From UBA11403 sp963784615 (lineage in GTDB: Bacteria; Pseudomonadota; Gammaproteobacteria; Legionellales; Legionellaceae): a stretch of 64,000 nt of DNA. Numbering within the stretch: position 1 is the first letter of the stretch; every line of letters begins with the position of its first letter. Below, piece by piece: positions 7,337 through 14,048 of this stretch. Made by a program: the position numbers and the translations under genes. The stretch is taken from positions 372,001 to 436,000 of the forward strand of contig CAWASG010000001.1 in NCBI GenBank assembly GCA_963784615.1, in the 5' to 3' direction. The notes under the pieces are model-generated. The model had not been told where the DNA came from. It searched no databases and saw only the letters and a program-made list of their open reading frames with translations.

Positions 7337-8137
7337 ATGTACCAATCATTTTTTGGTTTAACCCAAGCCCCCTTAGGAAAAAAAAGTATCCAATTATGGG
7401 ATAACGCCCAGCTTGCAGGCCTTGCTCAACAGTTTAATTGGCTTCTTCAATCACCTGGCGTTGGATTACTCACAGCAGAGCCTGGACTTGGGAAAACGGC
7501 TGCACTTCGACAACTAACCAGCACTTTAAACCCACATCAATACAGCGTTTTCTACATCGCCGAGACAGATTTTGGTCGACTGGATTTTTATCGTCAAATG
7601 GCGCTGATACTTGGACTTGCTTCTTCTTATCGTCGTGCTCAGTTATGGCGTGATATTAAGGAGTACATCATTCACTTGGCTACTCAAAAGAACATTATGC
7701 CAGTATTCATTATTGATGAAGCACAAAATCTTCCATCTGAATTTTTTCGTGATTTCCCAGCTTTCCTCAATTTTGTCTTTGATTCCAAAGACTACATGAC
7801 CGTTTGGTTGGTAGGCCACCCGGAGCTCGCTCGCGAGATAGGGAAACCCGCTAATGCTGCATTAGAATCTCGGATCCAAGCACGTTGTGAACTGAAGCCA
7901 ATTCTTGAGCGCGATGCATTTAAGCAGCTTATTGAACATGGTTTTTCTCAGGCTGGATGTACGCATCAGTTGTTGTCCGACTCAGCTCTTGAGCTGCTCC
8001 GAATGTCCTCAAAAGGTAATCCAAGACAAGCACATAAACTCATTGTTACATCACTGCGATTGGCTACTGATAAAAAAATCAATCATCTACCAGATGATAT
8101 CATCAAGGAGGCCATCGCTCTGTTGAAACAAATTTAA
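7337..8137 (+). CDS. ISx AAA+ ATPase (TniB/ExeA-like), copy 1
   Basis: 266 residues with Walker A at about 47-54 (AEPGLGKT) and Walker B at about 123-128 (VFIIDEAQ), followed by sensor and arginine-finger regions (ALESRIQARCEL). Family members (TniB, TnsC, IstB-like, ExeA) form ATP-dependent filaments that mark target DNA and activate the transposase. The gene abuts the transposase stop with no gap, so it is surely translated from the same mRNA. A strong hairpin terminator follows. The protein sequence is identical in copy 3; copy 2 has a few substitutions. Confidence 0.88.
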   Translation: MYQSFFGLTQAPLGKKSIQLWDNAQLAGLAQQFNWLLQSPGVGLLTAEPGLGKTAALRQLTSTLNPHQYSVFYIAETDFGRLDFYRQMALILGLASSYRRAQLWRDIKEYIIHLATQKNIMPVFIIDEAQNLPSEFFRDFPAFLNFVFDSKDYMTVWLVGHPELAREIGKPANAALESRIQARCELKPILERDAFKQLIEHGFSQAGCTHQLLSDSALELLRMSSKGNPRQAHKLIVTSLRLATDKKINHLPDDIIKEAIALLKQI

Positions 8138-8142
8138 AAATA

Positions 8143-8176
8143 AAAGCTCCCCAAGGTGCTTGCCTTGGGGAGCTTT
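8143..8176 (+). terminator. Hairpin terminator at the ISx right end, copy 1
   Basis: A perfect 14-bp stem, AAAGCTCCCCAAGG / CCTTGGGGAGCTTT, with a 6-nt loop, 5 bp after the ATPase stop. A-rich and T-rich flanks on both sides could make it work in both directions, insulating the transposon genes from host transcription. Confidence 0.75.
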
Positions 8177-8230
8177 GTCTCAGGTTAATTAAATAGGGAC
8201 GAGATATGTAAATTAGAGTGAGACGTTACA

Positions 8231-8310
8231 GGTGGGTTCCCGCTTTTATTAGTTCGCCAATCTGTAAATGCTTGCTCTACTTCTTCTATGGTTAACGTGG
8301 AGTGGTTCAT
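8231..8310 (-). pseudogene. tnpA: IS66 tnpA, 5' part, split by ISx copy 1
   Basis: ATG at 8310 (minus strand), preceded by GAGGAGC as ribosome site, encodes MNHSTLTIEEVEQAFTDWR and runs into the GGTGG target duplication at 8231-8235. The frame continues at 5146 when ISx is removed. The IS66 terminal repeat lies about 60 bp upstream, at 8371-8380. Confidence 0.8.
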
Positions 8311-8380
8311 ACAATGCTCCTCAATGTTTTTGGAGCTTGTAATTTAACAGCTAGTGAATGCAATTAGCCCGCAGGCTTAC

Positions 8381-8730
8381 TGGAAGGACACCAAAAACCA
8401 GTAGAAGATGAGGGAAATAATCATGCGTGACATGACGTTAGACGCTCTATTGCCGGAGTCAATGTCTGACGAGGCGGCACATGTTCTAGTGAATTTTCTT
8501 GGTGACCTTGTTTACACTTTGGAATGCATTTATATCGCTCAATTAGAGCGCCATCATCGAAAGGTCGAAGAAGAATTTTATGGCTCAATGGCAGATGTGA
8601 TCAAGAGGAAGCCACCTATAAGCTAGAGCCAACAGTTTTGGCATAAGTTCGATCAGGGAGGGCGTTATGCGCCAACCTTGGTCGATTTTAGCCTGCGCCA
8701 TATATCCGCGGTTTTGCTCCACCGTTAACA
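8381..8730 (+). mobile_element. IS21-family element remnant (3' end)
   Basis: The tail of an IS21-type element related to the one at 60982-64000. It contains the last codons of istB (ending DEGNNHA and overlapping the next ORF by 8 bp, exactly as at 61283), the small accessory ORF, and the terminus CCGCGG...GGTTAACA, matching TGTTAACGGTGG at 60982 in inverse orientation. The left side is cut by the IS66 end at 8380. The right terminus at 8730 abuts a DUF4065 gene missing its start. Confidence 0.8.
8423..8626 (+). CDS. IS21-associated small accessory protein (DEAA family), orphan copy
   Basis: A 67-residue protein starting MRDMTLDALLPE, closely similar to 61072-61290 (shared LLPESMSDEAAHVLVNFLGDLV) and more distantly to 291-479. 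ATG 8423 is chosen because it aligns with the homologue and lies 8 bp after GAGGG; an upstream ATG at 8408 would be an artefact of the istB tail. In the intact element the gene overlaps the end of istB. The function is unknown. This copy has lost its istA/istB partners. Confidence 0.65.
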   Translation: MRDMTLDALLPESMSDEAAHVLVNFLGDLVYTLECIYIAQLERHHRKVEEEFYGSMADVIKRKPPIS

Positions 8731-9159
8731 TCTCATTTGAAACTTCAAAAATTAGTCTATTATGCGCATGCTTGGCATTTGGCTTATTTTAATAAGCCTC
8801 TTATCAGTGAAGAAGTTCAGGCTTGGAAGTTTGGGCCAGTGATACCTAAATTATTTAGTAAATGCTCAAAATGGAAAGATGGAAATATTATTGGGTATAT
8901 TGATGACAACGGAGAAATTCCATACATTGATCCTAATGATAAAGTTGCCAACGTGGTTATTGATAAAGTGATGGAAGTGTATGGCTCGCTTAGTGCCGGT
9001 AAATTATCATCCTTAGCTCATGCGCCGGATTCTGCCTGGGGACGAACAAGAGAATATCATCATGATGGAAATGCTAGGGAGTATGTATTACCAAATGATC
9101 TCATAGGAATAACAGAAGGTGAGATTATAAAGGTTCCCAATAATGGGGGAACGAAATAA
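8731..9159 (+). CDS. Panacea-domain (DUF4065/SocA-like) antitoxin, N-terminally truncated
   Basis: About 142 residues of the Panacea/DUF4065 fold: LKLQKLVYYAHAWHLA, then AWKFGPVIPKL, then a helical C-terminal part. Panacea domains are antitoxins that pair with many unrelated toxins encoded next to them. Usually about 20 residues precede the LKLQKL motif; here they are replaced by the IS21 remnant ending at 8730, so any start (for example TTG 8737) is accidental. The stop overlaps the next ATG by 1 bp (TAATG), a strong sign of a two-gene toxin-antitoxin operon. The antitoxin may now be poorly expressed or dead. Confidence 0.75.
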   Translation, partial: SHLKLQKLVYYAHAWHLAYFNKPLISEEVQAWKFGPVIPKLFSKCSKWKDGNIIGYIDDNGEIPYIDPNDKVANVVIDKVMEVYGSLSAGKLSSLAHAPDSAWGRTREYHHDGNAREYVLPNDLIGITEGEIIKVPNNGGTK

Positions 9160-9548
9160 TGAAGAAAAAACAAACAGCAATTAAGGATTTAATAGACTCA
9201 AAATACATACCACCTTATGATATAAAAGAAAATAATGACGAGGAGAAGTATCTTGATGATAAGGTCGCTCAAGAGCTTAGGCATGAAAAAGACAAGCATT
9301 ACCAGTTTATTCAAAATGAAAGTCAAAATATAAAAATGCGCAAAGAATTTGCGGATCGATTATATTGGTTTGCAATCAGTTCCATGATTGCCGTGGGAGT
9401 TTTAATAGTTGTTGATGGCATATCCCACTTATTTCATCAGGATTTTCTTAGCGATCAGGTTATTCAAGCAGTAGTTCATTTGGCTGGAGTTAATGTTCTC
9501 AGTCTTATGTTCATAATTCTTACTTATTTGTTTAAATTCAAGAAATAA
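9159..9548 (+). CDS. Membrane protein coupled to the Panacea gene, candidate toxin
   Basis: 129 residues: a charged, soluble N-terminal region (about 1-65, many Lys/Glu/Asp) and two transmembrane segments (about 70-90, AISSMIAVGVLIVVDG; and about 108-126, VNVLSLMFIILTYLF). It starts on the last base of the Panacea stop codon, so translation is coupled. Small membrane proteins are among the known partner toxins of Panacea antitoxins. I do not recognise the family; the toxin role is inferred from operon context. Confidence 0.55.
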   Translation: MKKKQTAIKDLIDSKYIPPYDIKENNDEEKYLDDKVAQELRHEKDKHYQFIQNESQNIKMRKEFADRLYWFAISSMIAVGVLIVVDGISHLFHQDFLSDQVIQAVVHLAGVNVLSLMFIILTYLFKFKK

Positions 9549-9586
9549 TACACTTCGGCTTTATTAATTATTATTTTTATATGAGC

Positions 9587-10021
9587 CTAATTTAAGCCCG
9601 AAGACTGGAGATAACTAAAGCTGATATACACACCCCATATGCCGCACGCAACAGTTCCAACGTTAAGATAGTTGCATACATAATTGAACCAGCTTTTTAA
9701 CAGGCCGAATTTATATATATCAATATTGGCGCTGTCTCTATCTTCATCACGAAATAGCTGATCTATTGATTTTTTTGCGACGATGGATTTAATCATTTCA
9801 ACAGTAAATAATGATACTATTGAGGCTATGAAAAACATGAAAGCAATTTTTAGTTGACCAGAAAGTTTTCCCCCCGTGTGCGTTAATATACCTATAATCC
9901 CTCCAGAATCAATTAATAATCCAACGGAAATGACCATTTTGGTGCTTTCATCTTCAACTTTTTTAAAATAACTATAGAGATCCTTAAAGGGTAAGCCATT
10001 AGTCTGAAGTTTTTTTGTCAT
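9587..10021 (-). CDS. Hypothetical membrane protein
   Basis: A 144-residue protein not matched to a known family. It has about three hydrophobic segments (MVISVGLLIDSGGIIGIL; IAFMFFIASIVSLFTVEMI; and a C-terminal VGTVACGIWGVYISFSYL) separated by a charged cytoplasmic-looking stretch (KKSIDQLFRDEDRDS). It is convergent with the candidate membrane toxin gene, their stops about 40 bp apart, and probably belongs to the same AT-rich accessory patch beside tRNA-Arg. Confidence 0.55.
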   Translation of the reverse strand: MTKKLQTNGLPFKDLYSYFKKVEDESTKMVISVGLLIDSGGIIGILTHTGGKLSGQLKIAFMFFIASIVSLFTVEMIKSIVAKKSIDQLFRDEDRDSANIDIYKFGLLKSWFNYVCNYLNVGTVACGIWGVYISFSYLQSSGLN

Positions 10022-10131
10022 TAAAGTCTCTACTATGTTTAAGCTTCAAAATGTGAGGTTCGTTGGCTAGGCCATTCAAACATCTAGGGTTGGGTATTTA
10101 TAAAATTAAGAATAGCCCTATTAAATTATTT

Positions 10132-10152
10132 GGTTATCCCCTTGGTTATCCC
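10132..10152. repeat. Tandem GGTTATCCC pair beside tRNA-Arg (possible integrase arm sites)
   Basis: GGTTATCCC occurs at 10132-10140 and again at 10144-10152, 12 bp apart, about 60 bp from the 3' end of the tRNA gene. Such short direct repeats flanking a tRNA 3' end are typical arm-type binding sites of tyrosine integrases and may mark an old island junction. No integrase gene is nearby. The rest of 10022-10209 is AT-rich, and I see no gene in it. Confidence 0.35.
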
Positions 10153-10209
10153 TAGAAATTTATTATAAAATAATCAAGAAATTTTTATATCTTAACCAAT
10201 TGATTTAAT

Positions 10210-10286
10210 TGGTGTCCCAGGCAAGATTCGAACTTGCGACCTGCCCCTTAGGAGGGGGCCGCGCTATCCAGCTGCGCCACTGGGAC
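10210..10286 (-). tRNA. tRNA-Arg (anticodon CCT)
   Basis: A 77-nt cloverleaf on the minus strand: acceptor GTCCCAG pairing with CTGGGAC, discriminator A and an encoded CCA. The anticodon stem is GCCCC/GGGGC with loop CTCCTAA (anticodon CCT, codon AGG), and the T-loop contains GTTCGAATC. All stems pair well. It is a frequent integration target for genomic islands, and the DNA on its 3' side holds accessory genes. Confidence 0.95.
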
Positions 10287-10405
10287 GATGAAGTTTTGCT
10301 TTTAAATTTTACTGTGAATTGTGCTTAATAACAAGCAAATGTGTGAGTCGTCCGGAGCGTGCCAGGGGAAATGAGACAAATTCTGTAGTGAATTAGCTAA
10401 CTCGA

Positions 10406-11452
10406 TTATCCTGCCATAGACACCTCCGACTGTCCAGATTTACTTCCTATTTCAATCGATTCAGGTGGATTTATATACACCGCATCAGGGAGGCTTTTTA
10501 ATTGTGGCTCTTTATGATTGAAGCGCTCTGGATGGGCAAGGAAAGCCTTCATCAAGACGGCATGTCGTTGCTCAAGAATAGATTGATCTCGCTGGTAATG
10601 AACGGATTCTGGCGTTAACCATGCGATCCCTGAGTGATAATGCTCTTTGTTATACCAAGGAAAAAATTGCTGACAAAAGGCCTCAGCGTGTTGCAGCGAT
10701 TGGCAGCGTGCAGGGAACTCCGGCCTGTATTTTAGCGTTTTAAATTGTGACTCAGAAAAGGGATTGTCGTTGCTTGTATAAGGTCGGTTGTGGGTTTTAG
10801 CAACGCCGAGATGTTCGAGTAGCTGTGAAACAGTGTGAGATTTCATGCTTGGCCCATTATCCGAATGTATAGTCAGTTGGTGAGGCTGAATGCCGTGTTT
10901 TAAAGCGGTCTCATGTAATAATTTTCGGGCGAGTTCTTGCGACTCACAGTCTGCAATAAGCCAACCAACAACATATCGGCTGAATATATCCATGATGACA
11001 TATAGATGGTAATAAACCCATTTTGTAGGGCCAAGTAATTTTGTGATATCCCATGACCAGACTTCATTCGGGCGAGATGCAATTAATTCAGGCTTGACGG
11101 CATCTCGATGATTCCGCTGTAAACGCCGTTCTGCTGTTTCACCATGCTCTGCTAAAATGCGATACATGGTGCGGGGCGAACAATAATACTCGCCCTTATC
11201 CATCAACTCATAATACACATCGTAAGGCGTTTTATCGACGAAACGCTCGCTGTGCAATAAATCAAGAACACATTGCCTTTCTAGATTATTAAGGGCGTTA
11301 ACCGGGGTGGTTGGCAGTCGTGACTCATTTTGTGCACCGTTTTTATCCTCCAAATGTCTGTAATAAGTGGCCCGTGGAATACACATCGCGGAACAAAGCA
11401 TGTCAATCGGAATGGATTTATTTCGACCTTCTTGTGAAATGAGCTCCATCAA
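10406..11452 (-). CDS. IS3-family transposase OrfB
   Basis: 348 residues: an N-terminal HTH_21-like region (MCIPRATYYRHLED), then an rve integrase core with catalytic Asp in WSWDITKL, Asp in IHSDNGPSM and Glu in NPFSESQFKTLK. The TTG at 11452 is only a nominal start; the same frame is open back to the A8 run at 11506-11513 (coding KSLGTAWDTHPLTRQQRGEL), so the active enzyme is probably an OrfAB fusion made by -1 slippage. Confidence 0.88.
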   Translation of the reverse strand: MMELISQEGRNKSIPIDMLCSAMCIPRATYYRHLEDKNGAQNESRLPTTPVNALNNLERQCVLDLLHSERFVDKTPYDVYYELMDKGEYYCSPRTMYRILAEHGETAERRLQRNHRDAVKPELIASRPNEVWSWDITKLLGPTKWVYYHLYVIMDIFSRYVVGWLIADCESQELARKLLHETALKHGIQPHQLTIHSDNGPSMKSHTVSQLLEHLGVAKTHNRPYTSNDNPFSESQFKTLKYRPEFPARCQSLQHAEAFCQQFFPWYNKEHYHSGIAWLTPESVHYQRDQSILEQRHAVLMKAFLAHPERFNHKEPQLKSLPDAVYINPPESIEIGSKSGQSEVSMAG

Positions 11453-11907
11453 TTCACCTCGCTGCTGTCGTGTGAGAGGATGTGTGTCCCAAGCAGTTCC
11501 GAGACTTTTTTTTGGAGATCAATGACAGCCTGGGCTTGAGCCAGTTTCTTTTTCAATTGCTCAATTTCTCGAGCCATATGATCAGTGCGCCGGCCCTTTA
11601 ATGTAGCTTTCTTGTCATCTGTATTCATTTCAAGCTGATTTCGCCATGCAGAAATACACCCTTGATACAAACCCTCTCGGCGCAACAGTGCCCCACGCTC
11701 TAATGCATTACTACAGGCATCATAAGAGGTCAGAATTTGCAGTTTATATGCTTTGGTGAATTTCCGGCGCGGTGCTCCGCTGGCTTTTACCTGAGGATCA
11801 GATGGTGTTGATGCACTTAATTCAATCTGTTGATTATTGGCGCTTCCGTCTAATTGTGATTTGACTAAATTTAACTCATTAATACTGTTGTTCGATCCTA
11901 ATACCAT
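11449..11907 (-). CDS. IS3-family OrfA (HTH protein)
   Basis: 152 residues with a helix-turn-helix of the HTH_Tnp_1 class (RRKFTKAYKLQILTSYDAC, then LLRREGLYQGCISAWRNQL) and a C-terminal coiled coil (REIEQLKKKLAQAQAVIDLQKKV) of the type that mediates transposase multimerisation. It overlaps orfB by 4 bp. A run of eight A (plus strand T8, 11506-11513) lies where the -1 frame joins orfB. Confidence 0.85.
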   Translation of the reverse strand: MVLGSNNSINELNLVKSQLDGSANNQQIELSASTPSDPQVKASGAPRRKFTKAYKLQILTSYDACSNALERGALLRREGLYQGCISAWRNQLEMNTDDKKATLKGRRTDHMAREIEQLKKKLAQAQAVIDLQKKVSELLGTHILSHDSSEVN

Positions 11908-12064
11908 TTTGACAATTTCCCTACCGCCCTCATGGAAGTAGTTTTACCTTATTTTTGTCTCATTGTCGCTGGCACAGAGGGGTCATGATTGAACAATTCC
12001 TATACTTCTTGCAGTATGCAAATAAATAAAACGAACAACCCAACCTACGCACTGATTCCTAAAG

Positions 12065-12136
12065 ATCGTGGCTCGGATTCCGAGTCTCGACCAGATTCAT
12101 AGGTGCAACCAGAGTCCGAACCACGACCGTTAGGTG
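12065..12136. repeat. Dispersed palindromic repeat, family C
   Basis: The imperfect inverted arms GATCGTGGCTCGGATTCCGA and CGGACTCTGG-type/CCACGACC share the core (CGTGGCTCGG) with 50715-50804 and 50948-50975. It sits between the IS3 element and the ETF-QO gene. No gene is visible in 11975-12177. Confidence 0.6.
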
Positions 12137-12177
12137 GTGTAAATTATATCCAAATTACGACATTCCTTATAACCCAT

Positions 12178-13806
12178 CTACATATCAATATAATTCGGAC
12201 CGCCACCGCCTTCAGGAGCTTTCCATACAATGTTTTGCATTGGATCTTTAATATCGCAGGTTTTGCAATGAATGCAGTTTTGGGCGTTGATCTGCAGTCT
12301 GGGTTGCCCATTTTCTTCGACGATTTCATAGACGGCTGCAGGGCAGTAGCGGGTTTCTGGAGAGGCGTATTTTTTATAGTTAACTTCTATTGGAATATTT
12401 TTATTTCGTAGCGTCAAATGGCAGGGTTGGTTTTCTTCGTGGAAGGTATTGGTTAAATACACTGATGATAGTTTATCAAAAGTAATCACGCCATCTGGCT
12501 TTGGATAATTGATTTTTTTTGATTTTGCCGCGAGTTTCAGGGTTGTGTTGTCGGCGTGATTGCTGAGCGTCCAGGGTGATTTCCCTCTGGTAATGTAGGT
12601 TTCAAAAGCGGCATTCGCAAGTCCAGCATATAATCCATGTCTAAATCCTGGGCGAATGTTCCGTGCTTGGTATAGCTCTTTCATCATCCATGAGCCATTT
12701 ACTTTTTCAGAATAGCCAGTTAATTCATTACGGTGTGGTAAGGGGCTTGAAAGCGATTCAAATGCAGCCTCTGCTGCAAGTATTCCAGACTCAATGGCAA
12801 GATGAATACCTTTGATTTTGGGGACATTTAAAAATCCGGCAGCATCGCCGATTAAGGCGCCACCAGGAAAAGTGAGTTTGGGGATCGATTGATAGCCGCC
12901 TTCGTTTAATGCCCGTGCACCATAACCTAATCGCTCTCCGCCGGTTAACAGGCCGCGGATCGCGGGGTGGGTTTTAAATCGCTGGAACTCTTCAAAGGGG
13001 TTGAGCCATGGGTTGGTGTAGTCAAGACCAACGACAAATCCAATGGCCAATCGATTTTCAGAAAGATGATACATAAACGACCCGCCATAGGTTTTATGAT
13101 CTAATGGCCAACCGACGGTATGGGCTACGTGGCCTTGTTTGTGTTGAGCGCTTTGGATCCGCCATAGTTCTTTAATGCCTATCCCGTAGGTTTGTGGTTG
13201 TACGTTCTTACGAAGGTCATATCGTGCCATGAGTTCCCGGCTAAGTTGCCCTCGACATCCTTCCGCAAATAAGGTGAGATGGGCCAGGAGATGCATCCCA
13301 GGTTGATAATGGTTGCTCGGCTGATTGTTTTTATCGATGCCTTGAGCGCCCGTAGCTACACCGATAACTTCTCCATCATTTCCGTAAAGTAATTCTGTAG
13401 CTGGAAATCCTGGATAAATCTCACACCCAAGCGCCTCGGCTTCACTTGCGAGAAATTGACAGAGATCGCCTAAGCTAATGATGTAGTTACCATTGCTCTT
13501 CATGGGGCTGGGAGTGGGGAGCGTATAAGCGTTTTTTTCAGTCAGTAAAGTAAAGTTATCAGTGAGGGCAGGGGAGTCGAGAGGTGCTTTTTTCCAGGAA
13601 TCAGGAAGCAGTTTTATCAGGCTTTTTGGTTCAAGCACAGCACCGGATAAAATGTGGGCTCCCACTTTCGATCCTTTCTCAAGGATACAGATATGGATCT
13701 CTTTGTTTTGCAGGGCGGCCAATTGCTTAAGCTTAATCGCGGCAGACAGTCCTGCAGGTCCTGCACCTACTATGACGACATCATATTGCATGGTTTCTTG
13801 AGTCAT
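12178..13806 (-). CDS. Electron transfer flavoprotein-ubiquinone oxidoreductase
   Basis: A 542-residue ETF-QO. It passes electrons from reduced ETF (fed by acyl-CoA and other dehydrogenases) to ubiquinone at the inner membrane. It has an N-terminal FAD Rossmann motif (VVIVGAGPAGLSAAIKL), a GDAAGFLNVPKIKGIH FAD-binding block in the middle, and a C-terminal 4Fe-4S cluster region (CPAAVYE, then NCIHCKTCDIKDP). The length matches the family. It stands alone between repeats, but links functionally to the acyl-CoA dehydrogenase at 41070. No ETF alpha/beta genes are in the window. Confidence 0.95.
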   Translation of the reverse strand: MTQETMQYDVVIVGAGPAGLSAAIKLKQLAALQNKEIHICILEKGSKVGAHILSGAVLEPKSLIKLLPDSWKKAPLDSPALTDNFTLLTEKNAYTLPTPSPMKSNGNYIISLGDLCQFLASEAEALGCEIYPGFPATELLYGNDGEVIGVATGAQGIDKNNQPSNHYQPGMHLLAHLTLFAEGCRGQLSRELMARYDLRKNVQPQTYGIGIKELWRIQSAQHKQGHVAHTVGWPLDHKTYGGSFMYHLSENRLAIGFVVGLDYTNPWLNPFEEFQRFKTHPAIRGLLTGGERLGYGARALNEGGYQSIPKLTFPGGALIGDAAGFLNVPKIKGIHLAIESGILAAEAAFESLSSPLPHRNELTGYSEKVNGSWMMKELYQARNIRPGFRHGLYAGLANAAFETYITRGKSPWTLSNHADNTTLKLAAKSKKINYPKPDGVITFDKLSSVYLTNTFHEENQPCHLTLRNKNIPIEVNYKKYASPETRYCPAAVYEIVEENGQPRLQINAQNCIHCKTCDIKDPMQNIVWKAPEGGGGPNYIDM

Positions 13807-13849
13807 GGTTTATCTCTCTTGTTTGTATCTATTCACCACATCATGACAC

Positions 13850-14018
13850 TTGAAAGCGCCCCAGTACCATCGGTACAAACAGCCACAATGAACTTGCAGG
13901 TCGCGTCGTTGCGAGGCACGAAGCAATCCAGCGAACAAAGCTTCGAACCCCTGGATTGCTTCGTGCCTCGCAACGACGCCTGATACAACATTGCACATAT
14001 TGTGAAGTTCATTAGAAG
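13850..14018. repeat. Dispersed palindromic repeat, family B (complete copy)
   Basis: A long hairpin: the arms CGTTGCGAGGCACGAAGCAA (from 13917) and the inverse TTGCTTCGTGCCTCGCAACG (13958-13977) pair almost perfectly. Flanks AATGAACTT (13889) and AAGTTCATT (14003-14011) form an outer inverted repeat. Related copies lie at 29196-29311, 30313-30428 and 34120-34190. It fills the space between ETF-QO and the permease gene. Confidence 0.75.
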
Positions 14019-14048
14019 GCTCTCACGTAGCCTTGGTACAGTGAATAG

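Larger units (their letters stand above)
5147..8230 (+). mobile_element. ISx copy 1: three-gene TniA/TniB-like transposon (3084 bp)
   Basis: A complete element with tips TGTAATGTCTCG (left) and, read inward, TGTAACGTCTCA (right). It is flanked by the 5-bp direct duplication GGTGG (5142-5146 and 8231-8235). It encodes a zinc-ribbon/HTH protein, a D,D-35-E transposase and an AAA+ ATPase, all in one direction, with about 170 bp of noncoding left end and about 90 bp at the right including a hairpin. The protein sequences are identical to those of copy 3 and slightly different from copy 2. No TniQ, resolvase or cargo is present. It inserted into IS66 tnpA. Confidence 0.92.
3192..8380 (-). mobile_element. 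IS66-family element, rearranged and interrupted by ISx
   Basis: It contains tnpC (plus strand, N-terminus lost), tnpB (minus) and tnpA (minus, split by ISx copy 1). The right end is visible at 8371-8380, which reads GTAAGCCTGC on the minus strand, similar to the GTAAGC tip usual in IS66 ends. Normal IS66 order is tnpA-tnpB-tnpC in one direction. Here tnpC faces tnpB and their 3' ends overlap by 74 bp, so the tnpC portion has been inverted or two partial elements have been fused. Neither the far IS66 end nor an 8-bp target duplication can be seen. Confidence 0.75.
10360..11974 (-). mobile_element. IS3-family insertion sequence
   Basis: Two overlapping ORFs on the minus strand bounded by imperfect inverted repeats: TGCCAGGGGAAATGAGACAA at 10360 and, read inward from 11974, TGCCAGCGACAATGAGACAA. 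No obvious target duplication is left, so the exact tips may be off by a few bases or the copy is old. It lies between tRNA-Arg and the ETF-QO gene. Confidence 0.85.

Noticed and set aside
8408..8425. Upstream ATG for the IS21-associated small ORF
   Set aside because: The extra codons correspond to the istB tail in the homologous element at 61283; alignment places the start at 8423.
12103..12411. Plus-strand ORF of 102 codons opposite the end of the ETF-QO gene
   Set aside because: It lies antisense to a conserved iron-sulfur domain and through a dispersed repeat; it has no family resemblance or ribosome site.
13810..13998. Short ORFs in the family B repeat region
   Set aside because: Both strands give ORFs because the repeat is palindromic; codons follow the repeat, not a protein family.
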